From Methylobacterium cerastii (GTDB lineage: Bacteria > Pseudomonadota > Alphaproteobacteria > Rhizobiales > Beijerinckiaceae), in assembly GCF_022179125.1 (NCBI RefSeq), contig NZ_BPQG01000018.1, forward strand, positions 1 through 64,000: a stretch of DNA of 64,000 nucleotides. Direction: 5' to 3'. Shown here piece after piece: positions 8,645 through 18,008 of this stretch (the stretch's first letter is position 1; each line of letters begins with the position of its first letter). Made by a program: the position numbers and the translations under genes. A model generated the notes under the pieces. It ran no database searches. It worked only from the letters and a program-made list of their open reading frames with translations, and had not been told where the DNA came from.

Positions 8645-9205
8645 ATGGCTGTTGCCCGACGGCGCGACACGCGCATGGGCGTCGCCGAGTACCGGGACTG
8701 GGTCGAAGCCAAGCCGGATGGCGAGCGCTGGGGACTGCTCGACGGCGTGCCGGTGCTGATGTCGCCGACGAGCGGGCGGCACCAGCGCATCGTCGCGAAT
8801 CACGCCCGGCGCCTCGACGACCTCGCCGAGCGGAGGGACGCGCACGCCCTCCCCGGCCTCGCCGTCCTCAGCGAAGCGATGGACGACTTCGCGCCGATTC
8901 CCGACATCGTCGTGCAGTGCGGGCCGCTGCCGCGGGACGGCTACACGCGGGACCCGCTCGTCGTCGCGGAGGTGCTCTCGCCGTCGACGATGAGCATGGA
9001 TCGAGGCCGCAAGACCGACTTCTTCCGGACGGTCGCATCGATCCGGACGTTTCTGATCGTCTACCAGGACGCGCATCGCGTGGAGGTCTTGCAGCGGGAC
9101 GCCGGCTGGGCGATGCGGATGCTCGGCCAGGGCGAGGCCGTCGACCTTCCCGAACTCGGCGGCACGCTCGCGGTCTCCGACATCTATGCCCGGGTGGAAT
9201 TCTGA
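8645..9205 (+). CDS. Uma2-family (DUF820) PD-(D/E)XK nuclease-like protein, copy 1
   Basis: 186 residues. Uma2 proteins have a PD-(D/E)XK restriction-endonuclease-like fold. Visible motifs are FAPIPDIVVQCG (the catalytic Asp) and VVAEVLSPSTMSMDRGRKTD (the E-x-L and following positions). The N-terminal motif reads ERWGLLDG, whereas the next gene has ERWELLDG, so an acidic residue often conserved in the family is missing. The two genes are clearly tandem paralogues. The cellular role of the family is unknown. Confidence 0.9.
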   Translation: MAVARRRDTRMGVAEYRDWVEAKPDGERWGLLDGVPVLMSPTSGRHQRIVANHARRLDDLAERRDAHALPGLAVLSEAMDDFAPIPDIVVQCGPLPRDGYTRDPLVVAEVLSPSTMSMDRGRKTDFFRTVASIRTFLIVYQDAHRVEVLQRDAGWAMRMLGQGEAVDLPELGGTLAVSDIYARVEF

Positions 9206-9278
9206 TCGTTCGCGGATGACGTCGGTCGCACGCCGACCCATCTCGTGACATTCTCGCCCACGTGGTTCGGAGGCTCGC

Positions 9279-9845
9279 ATGGCAGTCGCGGCAAAGCGGG
9301 ACGACCGCATGGGCGTCGCCGAGTACCAGGACTGGGTCGCTGGCCGCCCGGACGACGAGCGCTGGGAACTGCTCGACGGCGAGCCGGTCCTGATGCCGCC
9401 GCCGAGCGAGCGGCACCAGACCATCGTTTTCACCTTGTCACGAAGGCTCGCCGAACTCGTGGAGCCGAAGGGCTGCCGCGTCGTCCCCGGCATCGCCATC
9501 GTGAGCCGGCACATGCACGACTTCGCACCGATCCCCGACGTGGTGGTGCGTTGCGGTCCGATCCTCCCGGACGGCTACGCTTCCGATCCGGTCCTCGTCG
9601 CCGAGGTGCTGTCGCCCTCGACCATGAGCGCCGACCGCGGCCGCAAGACCGACTTCTACCGCGCCGTCGAAAGCCTTCAGGTCTTCCTGATCGTGTACCA
9701 GGACGAACCGCGGGTGGAGGTCTGGCGGCGCCAGGAGGGAAACGCCTGGCGCAAGCAGGCGCTCGACCTCGACGGCGCGATCGAGCTGCCCGAGTTCGGC
9801 GGCGCCCTGCCCGTCGCAACCGTCTTCGCCGGTCTGTCGTTCTAG
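9279..9845 (+). CDS. Uma2-family (DUF820) PD-(D/E)XK nuclease-like protein, copy 2
   Basis: 188 residues, collinear with the preceding gene (MGVAEY, HDFAPIPDVVV, LVAEVLSPSTMSADRGRK, VFLIVYQDE). It keeps the ERWELLDG motif that copy 1 has lost, so this copy looks more likely to be catalytically intact. The separation of 73 bp and the shared start region (ATGGCAGTCGC against ATGGCTGTTGC) point to a tandem duplication. Confidence 0.9.
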   Translation: MAVAAKRDDRMGVAEYQDWVAGRPDDERWELLDGEPVLMPPPSERHQTIVFTLSRRLAELVEPKGCRVVPGIAIVSRHMHDFAPIPDVVVRCGPILPDGYASDPVLVAEVLSPSTMSADRGRKTDFYRAVESLQVFLIVYQDEPRVEVWRRQEGNAWRKQALDLDGAIELPEFGGALPVATVFAGLSF

Positions 9846-9919
9846 AGCATCCTCCTCACGCGAGCCGGCATCCACCGCGTTCGCCAGTACTTTGACAAAC
9901 TCCCAGCAGGTCGTCGCCC

Positions 9920-10261
9920 TTGCCCCATTTCGAAGACTTCTACGCCGACAAGCTGCGCGGCGGCCTCGGCCTCACCGATGCGGAATCGGTGATGGACCTG
10001 CGCGGCGCCAACCGGGCCACGGCGGAGGCGTCGCTCAACGAGATGCTGGAACGCAGCCGCTTCGCCAAGGGCAAGACCGTGGCGATCCGCCTCGACCCGC
10101 CGCCCGAGGGGGGCGGGGAGACGCTGTTCCAGCCGGCCGGACGCCTGCTGCTGGACGCCAAGCGCCGCGGCTTGGTCGACCGCCTGCAGACGCTGCCGGC
10201 CGGCGACGGCCTCGGGTTCTACGTGGCATTGTCCGGGAAGCCGCAGCGCGATCCGGCGTGA
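9920..10261 (+). CDS. Conserved small protein, Smr-like pattern
   Basis: 113 residues from a TTG start (MPHFEDFYADKLRGG). The order VMDLRGAN, ATAEASLNEMLE, then a basic loop and KTVAIRLDPP resembles the beginning of Smr-type domains (LDLHGxTxxEA), but the C-terminal Smr motif is not evident. The stop overlaps the GTG of the DUF1206 gene, so the two are coupled. The function is unknown. Confidence 0.65.
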   Translation: MPHFEDFYADKLRGGLGLTDAESVMDLRGANRATAEASLNEMLERSRFAKGKTVAIRLDPPPEGGGETLFQPAGRLLLDAKRRGLVDRLQTLPAGDGLGFYVALSGKPQRDPA

Positions 10262-11130
10262 GCGGCCCTTCCGGTCGCTCGTCCACCCGCTTTGCTGGGC
10301 GCAACACGATCGAGCGCCTGGCCCGCTTCGGCTTCTGCGCCCGCGGCGCCGTCTACTGCGTCGTCGGCATGCTGGCGGTGCTCGCGGCCGTCGGCGCCGG
10401 CGGCAAGGCCGGCGACAGTGCGGGTGCGCTGCGCTTCGTGCTGCTCGGCCCGCTCGGCCCCTGGATCGTCGGCCTGATCGCGCTTGGGCTCTGGGGCTTC
10501 GCCGCCTGGCGGCTGGTCGAGGCCGTGACCGACGCCGACCGGCGCGGCACTTCCCCCAAGGGTCTCGCGGTGCGGGGCGCTCACCTGATCAGCGCCGGCA
10601 TCTACGCCGGCCTCGGCTTGACCGCGGCGAGCCTCGCCCTCGGTCTCGGGCTGCAATCGGACGGCGATGGCCTGCAGGACTGGACCGCCTGGCTGCTGGC
10701 GAAACCCTATGGCCGGGTCGCGGTGGCGCTGATCGGCCTCGGCGTCGTCGGGGGCGGCGTCGGCTTCCTGGTGAAGGCGGCGCGGGGCGACGTCACCGAA
10801 CGGCTCGCCCTCGACGCGGCGCGGCAGGCCTGGGCTGAGCCGGTCGGCCGGTTCGGCTACGCCGCCCGCGGCATCGCGTTCCTGATCATCGGCGGCTTCG
10901 TCGTCGTCGCGGCCTGGTACCAGGCCTCCTCGGAGGTGAAGGGCCTGTCGGGGGCGTTCCAGGCGCTGCGCGCCCAGCCCTACGGACGTGTCCTGCTGGC
11001 GATCGTGGCGGCCGGCCACGTGGCGTTCGGCGCCTTCGGCCTGATCCAGGCGCGCTACCGGCGGATCGACGCACCCGACATCGACCAGGCCGACGACGCG
11101 GTGGCGCGGGTGGTGCGCCCGGGGGCCTGA
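10258..11130 (+). CDS. DUF1206 multi-pass membrane protein
   Basis: 290 residues starting at GTG 10258, which overlaps the preceding stop (GTGA). There are six hydrophobic helices in three pairs, each pair beginning with a similar RxGxxARG(A/I) motif: ARFGFCARGAVY, then VRGAHLISAGIYAGLG, then RFGYAARGIAFLI. This internal threefold repeat is the DUF1206 hallmark. The function of the family is unknown. Confidence 0.9.
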   Translation: MSGPSGRSSTRFAGRNTIERLARFGFCARGAVYCVVGMLAVLAAVGAGGKAGDSAGALRFVLLGPLGPWIVGLIALGLWGFAAWRLVEAVTDADRRGTSPKGLAVRGAHLISAGIYAGLGLTAASLALGLGLQSDGDGLQDWTAWLLAKPYGRVAVALIGLGVVGGGVGFLVKAARGDVTERLALDAARQAWAEPVGRFGYAARGIAFLIIGGFVVVAAWYQASSEVKGLSGAFQALRAQPYGRVLLAIVAAGHVAFGAFGLIQARYRRIDAPDIDQADDAVARVVRPGA

Positions 11131-11180
11131 CGCCCGCGTTGACACCGCCCGAGGCGGAGCCGATACCGCCGCGGAACATC

Positions 11181-13172
11181 ATGCAGCAGCGTACCTACAA
11201 GACCGCGGTGATGGTGGTCCACGACCTCGTGGCGACCGCGCTGGCCGTGGTCCTCACCTTCGTGTTCCGCTTCACCGGCGACGCCCTCGCCGAGCGCCTT
11301 CACGCGCTTCCGGTCCTGCTGCCGCCGTTCCTCGTCGTGGCCGGCCTCGTCTACCGGCAGTTCCGGCTCTACCGCACCAAGTGGCGCTTCGCCTCGCTGC
11401 CAGACCTCGCGGGCATCGTCCGCGCCGCGAGCGTGCTCGCCTTCGGGCTGCTGGTGCTCGACTACGTGCTGGTCTCGTCGGACCTGTACGGGTTCTACTT
11501 CTTCGGCAAGATCGCCATCGTCCTGTACTGGGTCTTGCAGATCTTCCTGCTCGGCGGCACGCGGCTCGCGTTCCGCTACCTGAAATACGCCCGCTCCAAG
11601 CAGTCGAGCGCCCGGTCCGCTACGGTGCCGACCTTGCTGCTCGGCCGCGGCGCCGACATCGAGACCCTGCTGCGCGCCATCGAATCCGGCTCGGTGCGCA
11701 AGCTCGTCCCGCGCGGCATCCTCTCGCCGCGCGCCGACGAGGCCGGGCAGACCATGCGCGACGTGACCGTGCTCGGCGGCTTCGCCGACCTGGAGCGGGT
11801 GGTCGGAGAGCTGGCCGCCCGCGGCCAGCCGGTGCGCCGCCTCGTCGCGACGCCGAGCGCCCTGGCGCCGGAGGCCGAGCCCGACGACCTGATCGCCCGC
11901 GCCCGGCGCCTCGGCTTGCCGCTTGCGCGGGTCGTCAGCCTCGGCGAGGGCATGCGCGACGCCGAGCTGGCGCCGCTGGAGATCGAGGACCTGTTGCTGC
12001 GCCCGACCGTCGCGATCGACCGGCCGCGGCTCGAACGGTTCCTCGCCGGCAAGCGCGTCCTCGTCACCGGCGGCGGCGGCTCGATCGGCTCGGAAATCTG
12101 CGCCCGGGCGCTCGCCTTCGGCGCCTCGGCGCTGATGGTGGTGGAAAGCTCGGAGCCCGCACTCCACGGCATCCTGAGCCAGCCGGCCCTGCTCAACGCC
12201 CAGGCCGAGGTTGCCGGCTCGCTCGCCGACATCCGCGACCGCGAGCGCCTGCACGCGGTCTTCACCGAATTCCGCCCCGACTACGTCTTCCACGCCGCCG
12301 CCCTGAAGCAGGTGCCCTACCTGGAGCGCGATTGGAGCGAGGGCGTCAAGACCAACGTGTTCGGCTCGATCAACGTCGCCGACGCGTCGGTGGCGGCCGG
12401 CGCCCGCGCCCTGGTGATGATCTCCACCGATAAGGCGATCGAGCCGGTCTCGCAGCTCGGCGTCACCAAGCGCTTCGCCGAGATGGTGGCGCAGGCCCGC
12501 GACGCCGAGCAGGCGGCGATCCCCGGCCACCCGACCCGGCTGATCGCCGTGCGCTTCGGCAACGTGCTCGGCTCGGTCGGCTCGGTTGTGCCGGTGTTCA
12601 AGGCTCAGATCGCTCGCGGCGGCCCCGTCACCGTCACCCATCCCGACATGGTCCGCTACTTCATGACCGTGCGGGAAGCCGCCGACCTCGTCCTCACCGC
12701 AGCCTCGCATGCCGACGGCGAGGCGCGCAGCCTCGTGCCCGGCGCTGCCGACCAGCGCGCGGCCGTCTACGTCCTCAAGATGGGCCAGCCGGTGAAGATC
12801 GCCGAGCTCGCCGAGCGCATGATCCGGTTGGCCGGCTTCGAGCCCGGCGCGGAGATCGAGCTGGTGTTCTCCGGCGCCCGGCCCGGGGAACGCCTGAACG
12901 AGATCCTGTTCGCCCGCGAGGAGCCCCGCGTCAGCCTCGACGGCATCGACGGGGTGATGGCGGCCAAGCCCGTCTTCGCCGACCGCGCCCGCCTCGACGT
13001 CTGGACGGCATCCCTGCGCGAGGCGGTGGCGCGCGGCGACCGGGCCGCCGCCGAGGCGGTGTTCGAGGCGGCGATCCCGCATTTCCGCGAGCGCTTCGAC
13101 AAGCCGGTCGAAGCCGCCCCGGCGAGCCCGGACCAGCGCGCGACCGGAACAGTCCACGCCGAGCCCTGTTGA
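11181..13172 (+). CDS. Membrane-bound nucleotide-sugar 4,6-dehydratase (FlaA1/CapD/PglF type)
   Basis: 663 residues from ATG 11181 (a TTG at 11139 would add 14). Four N-terminal transmembrane helices (about 10-120) and a Rossmann-like middle domain precede the SDR domain. That domain shows VLVTGGGGSIGSEIC (about 293-307), a TDK-type active site in MISTDKAIEPVSQLG, and RFGNVLGSVGSVVP. Such enzymes act on UDP-GlcNAc or related sugars at the cytoplasmic membrane for surface-polysaccharide or glycan synthesis. The gene follows the DUF1206 gene by 50 bp. The exact substrate cannot be read from the sequence. Confidence 0.92.
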   Translation: MQQRTYKTAVMVVHDLVATALAVVLTFVFRFTGDALAERLHALPVLLPPFLVVAGLVYRQFRLYRTKWRFASLPDLAGIVRAASVLAFGLLVLDYVLVSSDLYGFYFFGKIAIVLYWVLQIFLLGGTRLAFRYLKYARSKQSSARSATVPTLLLGRGADIETLLRAIESGSVRKLVPRGILSPRADEAGQTMRDVTVLGGFADLERVVGELAARGQPVRRLVATPSALAPEAEPDDLIARARRLGLPLARVVSLGEGMRDAELAPLEIEDLLLRPTVAIDRPRLERFLAGKRVLVTGGGGSIGSEICARALAFGASALMVVESSEPALHGILSQPALLNAQAEVAGSLADIRDRERLHAVFTEFRPDYVFHAAALKQVPYLERDWSEGVKTNVFGSINVADASVAAGARALVMISTDKAIEPVSQLGVTKRFAEMVAQARDAEQAAIPGHPTRLIAVRFGNVLGSVGSVVPVFKAQIARGGPVTVTHPDMVRYFMTVREAADLVLTAASHADGEARSLVPGAADQRAAVYVLKMGQPVKIAELAERMIRLAGFEPGAEIELVFSGARPGERLNEILFAREEPRVSLDGIDGVMAAKPVFADRARLDVWTASLREAVARGDRAAAEAVFEAAIPHFRERFDKPVEAAPASPDQRATGTVHAEPC

Positions 13173-13279
13173 TTCGCGAACGTCCCGGTCGGGAACTATT
13201 CCTCGCCCCGCAGATTGAGGCGACGACCGAACCGAGCGCAGTTTCCGAACAGGGAGCGTGCCGAGAGAAGGACGAAGCA

Positions 13280-13609
13280 ATGCGGACGAAGACGGTACTC
13301 GCTGGCCTGATGATGGTTGCCGGACTGGGAGTCGCCGGGCTCGCCGCCCCCGCCTCGGCTCAGGGCATCCAGATCGGACCCGGCGGCGTCCGCGTCGACC
13401 CCGGCTATCGCGAGCGCGGCCCGCGCGACGACGTCGACCTCAGCCGCGGCGAGGCGATCCGCATCGCGCGCCGCCAGGGTCTCACCGACGTCGACAACGT
13501 CGATCGTCGCGGTCCGCGCATCATCGTCCGCGGTTCGGACCGGCGAGGCGACGACATCACCGTGGTGGTGGACAGCCGCTCGGGCGACGTGATCGACGTC
13601 CGCCGCTGA
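13280..13609 (+). CDS. Secreted PepSY-like small protein
   Basis: 109 residues with a signal peptide (MRTKTVLAGLMMVAGLG..., cleaved after PASA). The C-terminal half reads RGEAIRIARRQGLTDVDNVD, then ITVVVDSRSGDVIDVRR, the usual layout of PepSY-type domains. A GAGAGAAGGA ribosome-binding site stands before the ATG. A strong intrinsic terminator follows at 13638-13666, so this is a single-gene unit. Confidence 0.85.
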   Translation: MRTKTVLAGLMMVAGLGVAGLAAPASAQGIQIGPGGVRVDPGYRERGPRDDVDLSRGEAIRIARRQGLTDVDNVDRRGPRIIVRGSDRRGDDITVVVDSRSGDVIDVRR

Positions 13610-13637
13610 CATCGGCGCCTCGGCATCGTAACAAAGA

Positions 13638-13666
13638 CCCCGGCCGCGAGGCCGGGGTTTTCTTTT
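13638..13666 (+). terminator. Intrinsic terminator after the PepSY-like gene
   Basis: Perfect 8-bp stem ccccggcc/ggccgggg closed by a GCGA (GNRA) tetraloop, followed by TTTTCTTTT. It lies 29 nt after the stop. Confidence 0.9.
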
Positions 13667-13682
13667 GGCCGAGGCCTGATCG

Positions 13683-13946
13683 ATGATGTCGTCCCGCGCC
13701 GGTGCATTCGTCGTCGCCGTCTCGGTGGTGACCTTCGGGTCCGTCGCCGCCCGGGCCGAGAGCTGCCGCGCCAGCGTCGGCGAACGCGACTCCGCCCGCC
13801 TCGTCGAACGCTGCCTCGCCGTTTCGCCGGCGACGCATCCGCCCTGCAACGCGTCAAACGCTTGCGCGCTGATCGAATCCGAGATCGTCCGCAGCTGCCG
13901 CCTGTTCGACGACGGCACCGCACCCGCATTCTGCCGGGACTACTGA
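13683..13946 (+). CDS. Small cysteine-rich secreted protein
   Basis: 87 residues. A signal peptide (1 to about 25, ending ARAES) is followed by a mature part with six cysteines in spaced pairs (SCRAS, RCLAV, PCNAS, ACALI, SCRLF, FCRDY). This suggests a disulfide-stabilised periplasmic protein. The last 7 nt overlap the 3' end of the convergent epimerase gene. No family is recognised. Confidence 0.7.
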   Translation: MMSSRAGAFVVAVSVVTFGSVAARAESCRASVGERDSARLVERCLAVSPATHPPCNASNACALIESEIVRSCRLFDDGTAPAFCRDY

Positions 13947-14875
13947 TTTGCGGACGCGTGTCCCCGCGCGAGCCGGGCGAGGCCGTCGCGGGTCGTGCCG
14001 GCCGGCGCCCAGCCCAGCGCCGACAATCCGTCGCTGCGCGCGACCAGGTTCTCGGCCAGCCGCGAGAACAGGGCCTCGCGCCCGGTGAGCCGGCAGGCGA
14101 GCCCGATCGCGGCGGAGGGCAGCGGAACGAGGCCGGGCCTCCGGCCGAGTCCGGCGCGCAGGGCCGTCAGCATCTCGGGCAACGTCTGGGCATCCGGGTC
14201 GGCGACGACCAGCGGCCGGTTCGGCGACGTGTCCGTTCGCAGCACCGCGTCGATCGCGGCCGACAGGCTCTCCACCGAGACCAGCGATCGGCGCCCGGCG
14301 AGCGATGCGAGCGGCAGCGGATACGGCGAGCGGGCGAGCCGCACCAAGGCGGCCATGTTGCCCTTCACCCCCGCGCCGTAGACGAGGACGGGCCGCAGCG
14401 CGACCCAATCGATGCCGATGGCGGCGAGCGCCCGCTCGGCGTCGAGCTTGGACCGGCCGTAGGCGTCGGTCGGGGCCGGGTCGTCGGCCTCCGTCACCAT
14501 GCCGGGCGCGGTCGGGCCGGCTTGCGCGCGGATCGAGGACAGGAACACGAAGCGGCGCACCCGCGCGCGCGCGGCGGCCTCGGCCAGGCGCTGCGTCGCC
14601 TCGGTGTTCAGCGTGCGGTAATCGTCCTCCGGCGCGCCCGACATGGCGTGCGCGAGCCCGGCCGAATGGACCACCGCGTCGACGCCGGCCAGCGCCGCCG
14701 CCATGTTCATCGGCCGGGTCAGGTCGCCGACGACGGCGCTCGAAGCGCCCTCCGGCATCGCGTCGACCGGGCGGCGCAGGAGCAGGCGGACGCGGTAGCC
14801 CCGCGCGGTCAGGTCCCGCAGGACATGCCGACCGATGAAGCCGGTCGCCCCGGTCAGCGCGATCAGTTGGCTCAA
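13940..14875 (-). CDS. NAD-dependent epimerase/dehydratase (extended SDR)
   Basis: 311 residues from a TTG that overlaps the stop of the upstream transferase gene (TTGA). Visible are the nucleotide-binding motif ALTGATGFIGRHVL (about 6-19), VVHSAGLAHAM, an active-site-type FLSSIRAQ segment, and YGRSKLDAERAL carrying the YxxxK catalytic pair. Coupling to a WecA-like transferase suggests it prepares the nucleotide sugar, or modifies the lipid-linked sugar, for a surface glycan. Confidence 0.88.
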   Translation of the reverse strand: MSQLIALTGATGFIGRHVLRDLTARGYRVRLLLRRPVDAMPEGASSAVVGDLTRPMNMAAALAGVDAVVHSAGLAHAMSGAPEDDYRTLNTEATQRLAEAAARARVRRFVFLSSIRAQAGPTAPGMVTEADDPAPTDAYGRSKLDAERALAAIGIDWVALRPVLVYGAGVKGNMAALVRLARSPYPLPLASLAGRRSLVSVESLSAAIDAVLRTDTSPNRPLVVADPDAQTLPEMLTALRAGLGRRPGLVPLPSAAIGLACRLTGREALFSRLAENLVARSDGLSALGWAPAGTTRDGLARLARGHASANQ

Positions 14876-15879
14876 GGCACCCTCGTTCCGTCCGCCGTCG
14901 GCGCCCGCGAGAACCGGATCAGCAGGGCCGCGACCAGCCCGCATCCGGCCGCCAGCGCACCGAGCGTGACGACCGGCGACGGCCAAAGCAAGGTCGCGGC
15001 CGCGAGGGCGGCGAGGGCGAGGTTGAGCGCGAACACCCGTCCGACCACGCCGCCGACCGTGAGGCCGTTCGTGGTGGCCCGCTGGTAGAAGTGGCTGCGA
15101 TGGGCCTGCCACACCGGCTCCCGCCGGGCCGCGCGCCGGATCAGCGTCAGGGTGGCGTCGGCGAGATAGTAAAGCGGCAGCAGGATCGCCGCGGCGAGCC
15201 CGCCTTCCAGGGCGAGCCGGTACAGCAGCCAGGCGAGGATCAACCCGAGCGGCAGCGAGCCGACGTCGCCGAGGAAGAGTTTTGCCACCGGGCGGTTGAA
15301 CGGCGCGAAGCCGAGCATCGCTCCGAGCAGGGCGGCGGCGACCAGGATCGCGGCCGGCGGCAAGGCGCCGAACCTGCCGAACAGGGCCAGGGCGGCGGCG
15401 ACGGGCACCGTCTCGGCCACGCTCATCCAGTCGAGCCCGTCCATGAAGTTGACGAGGTTCACGAACCAGATGCCGGCGAGCACCGCCAGCGTGCGCTCCA
15501 CCGCCGGCGGCAGGGCCGGAACCAGCCGCCCGTCGACGCCGGCCACCACCCCGCCGACCACGACGGCCTGCAGCATCAGCCGCGCCCAAGCCGGCAGCGG
15601 CCGGATATCGTCGACGGCGCCGACGAGCGCCAGCACCACGGCGCCGAACCCCAGCACCAGCACGTCCCGGCTCGCTTCCGGCGCGGCGATTAGCAACCCG
15701 GTGACGGCCAGCGTCGCCGCGACGACGGCGATCCCCCCGCCCTGGGGCGTCGGCTCGGTGTGGCTGGAACGGGCGTTGGGCCGGGCCAACGCGTAGCGCA
15801 CCAGCAGCGGTCGCAGCCGGACGATCAGGCCGGCACTGAGGGCCGCCGCCATAGGAACTGCGATGAGGGGAGCGAGCAT
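14872..15879 (-). CDS. Undecaprenyl-phosphate sugar-1-phosphate transferase (MraY/WecA family GT4)
   Basis: 335 residues with about ten hydrophobic helices. Family motifs are TPQGGGIAVV near the N-terminus, FVNLVNFMDGLDWM (the Asp-containing catalytic loop), LFLGDVGSLPLG, and HRSHFYQRA near the C-terminus. Such enzymes start polysaccharide repeat synthesis by moving a HexNAc-1-phosphate from the UDP-sugar to undecaprenyl phosphate. The gene overlaps the downstream epimerase start. The substrate is not determined. Confidence 0.9.
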   Translation of the reverse strand: MLAPLIAVPMAAALSAGLIVRLRPLLVRYALARPNARSSHTEPTPQGGGIAVVAATLAVTGLLIAAPEASRDVLVLGFGAVVLALVGAVDDIRPLPAWARLMLQAVVVGGVVAGVDGRLVPALPPAVERTLAVLAGIWFVNLVNFMDGLDWMSVAETVPVAAALALFGRFGALPPAAILVAAALLGAMLGFAPFNRPVAKLFLGDVGSLPLGLILAWLLYRLALEGGLAAAILLPLYYLADATLTLIRRAARREPVWQAHRSHFYQRATTNGLTVGGVVGRVFALNLALAALAAATLLWPSPVVTLGALAAGCGLVAALLIRFSRAPTADGTRVP

Positions 15880-15956
15880 GACGCCGCTCTACGCCGGCCG
15901 GCCCGACGGGTGAAGCCGCCGGGCGCGCATGGCCTCGCCCCGGCGGCGTCGCCGCC

Positions 15957-18008
15957 TCAATAGACCTGCGCGGCCTCGTCCTTGGCGGCGCCGGCGGTGC
16001 GGTTGGTCTTGTCGATCGAGCGCTCGACCACCTTGCAGAGGCCGATCATGATCGTGTCGATGACGTAGTCCTTCGGGGTGTAGACCGCCGAGACGCCCAT
16101 GTTCTTGAGCACGAGCTCGTCGTCGGGCGAGATGATGCCGCCGACGACGAGGGGGATGTGGTCGAGGCCGGCCTCGCGCATCTTCGCCTTCACGTCGCGC
16201 ACCAGGGGCACGTGGCTGCCCGAAAGGATCGAGAGCCCGACCACGTGGGCGGCGGTCTCCTTCGCCTTCGCGACGATCTCGGCCGGGGTCTGGCGGATGC
16301 CGTCGTAGGTCACGTCGAAGCCGACGTCGCGGGCGCGGAGCGCGATCTGCTCGGCGCCGTTCGAGTGGCCGTCGAGGCCGGGCTTGCCGACGACGAGGCG
16401 CGGCTGCTCGCCGAGGCGCTCGCCGAGGTCGGCGATCAGGAGCTTCGCCTCCTCCGCCGCGCCGGACGAGACGGTCTGCAGGGTGACGCCGGTCGGCGCG
16501 CGGTACTCGCCGAACACTTCGCGCAGACGCTGCCCCCATTCGCCGGTGGTGACGCCGGCCTTCGCGGCGGCGATCGAGACCGGCATGATGTTGGCTCCCG
16601 AGCGCGCGGCGGCTTCCAGCTCCTCGAGCGCCTTGCCGACGGCGGCGTCGTCGCGCTTGGTGCGCCATTCGCGGATGCGGGCCTCGGCCTCCATCTCGAC
16701 GGTCTCGGACACGGTGAAGATCGCGCCCTCGCCCGCGGTCAGCGGCGAAGGCTCGCCCTGCTGCCACTTGTTGACGCCGACGACGATCTGGTCGCCGGCC
16801 TCGATCGCCGAGATGCGGCGAGCGTTGGATTCGACGAGCGAGCGCTTGAGTGCGCCGGTTTCGACCGCGGCGACCGCGCCGCCGATGCCGCCGATGCGCT
16901 CCAGCTCGGCCCGGGTCTCGACCTTCAAGGCCTCGACCTTGGCGTCGATCACCTTCGAGCCGTCGAAGATGTCGTCGTATTCGAGGAGGTCCGTCTCGAA
17001 GGCGAGGATCTGCTGCATCCGCATCGACCATTGCTGGTCCCACGGGCGCGGCAGGCCGAGCGCCTCGTTCCAGGCCGGAAGCTGCACGGCGCGGGCGCGG
17101 GCCCGCTTCGACAGCGTCACCGCCAGCATCTCGATCAGGATGCGGTGGACGTTGTTCTCAGGCTGCTGTTCCGTGAGTCCGAGACTGTTGACCTGCACGC
17201 CGTAGCGGAAGATGCGCTTCTTCGGGTCGTCGATGCCGTAGCGCTCCTGGGCGATCTCGTCCCAGAGTTCCGAGAACGCCCGCATCTTGCAGATCTCGGT
17301 GACGAAGCGCAGGCCCGCGTTCACGAAGAACGAGATCCGGCCGAACACCTCGGGGAAGCTCTCGGGATCGAAATCGGGGTCGTCCCGCACCGTGTCCAGC
17401 ACCGCGATGGCGATGGCGAGCGCGTAGGACAGCTCCTGCACCGGCGTCGCCCCGGCCTCCTGCAGATGGTAGGAGCAGACGTTCATCGGGTTCCACTTCG
17501 GCACTTCCTTGGTCGTGAACAGGATCACGTCCTTGGTCAGCCGCAGGCTCGGCGCGGGCGGGAACACGTAGGTGCCGCGCGAGAGGTATTCCTTGATGAT
17601 GTCGTTCTGCGTGGTGCCCTGCAGCCCCGAGAACGGCGCGCCCTGCTCCTCGGCCACCGCGAGGTAGAGCGACAACAGCCACGGCGCCGTGGCGTTGATC
17701 GTCATCGAGGTGTTCATCTGCTGCAGCGGGATCTGGTCGAACAGGGTCCGCATGTCGCCGAGATGCGCGATCGAGACGCCGACCTTGCCGACCTCGCCGC
17801 GGGCGAGCTCGTGGTCGGGGTCGTAGCCGGTCTGGGTCGGCAGGTCGAAGGCCACCGACAGGCCGGTCTGCCCCTTGGCCAGGTTGCCGCGGTAGAGCGC
17901 GTTCGACTCCTTGGCGTTCGAATGGCCCGCATAGGTGCGGATGATCCAGGGCTTGTCGCGCTGAGGCTTGTCGCGCTTCACCTCGTCGACGCTCGCGCTC
18001 GCGCTCAT
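15957..18008 (-). CDS. ecm: Ethylmalonyl-CoA mutase (MeaA)
   Basis: 683 residues. It is a coenzyme B12-dependent rearrangement of ethylmalonyl-CoA to methylsuccinyl-CoA in the ethylmalonyl-CoA pathway. The N-terminal substrate barrel begins KPWIIRTYAGHSNAKESN and includes SVAFDLPTQTGYDPDH. The C-terminal cobalamin domain carries Asp546-x-His548-x-x-Gly551 in GLDGHSNGAEQ and later VVGGIISPDD. Single-chain architecture, length and the adjacent ccr favour ethylmalonyl- over methylmalonyl-CoA mutase. ATG 18008 starts MSASASVDEVKRD. It is divergent from ccr across 519 bp. Confidence 0.95.
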   Translation of the reverse strand: MSASASVDEVKRDKPQRDKPWIIRTYAGHSNAKESNALYRGNLAKGQTGLSVAFDLPTQTGYDPDHELARGEVGKVGVSIAHLGDMRTLFDQIPLQQMNTSMTINATAPWLLSLYLAVAEEQGAPFSGLQGTTQNDIIKEYLSRGTYVFPPAPSLRLTKDVILFTTKEVPKWNPMNVCSYHLQEAGATPVQELSYALAIAIAVLDTVRDDPDFDPESFPEVFGRISFFVNAGLRFVTEICKMRAFSELWDEIAQERYGIDDPKKRIFRYGVQVNSLGLTEQQPENNVHRILIEMLAVTLSKRARARAVQLPAWNEALGLPRPWDQQWSMRMQQILAFETDLLEYDDIFDGSKVIDAKVEALKVETRAELERIGGIGGAVAAVETGALKRSLVESNARRISAIEAGDQIVVGVNKWQQGEPSPLTAGEGAIFTVSETVEMEAEARIREWRTKRDDAAVGKALEELEAAARSGANIMPVSIAAAKAGVTTGEWGQRLREVFGEYRAPTGVTLQTVSSGAAEEAKLLIADLGERLGEQPRLVVGKPGLDGHSNGAEQIALRARDVGFDVTYDGIRQTPAEIVAKAKETAAHVVGLSILSGSHVPLVRDVKAKMREAGLDHIPLVVGGIISPDDELVLKNMGVSAVYTPKDYVIDTIMIGLCKVVERSIDKTNRTAGAAKDEAAQVY

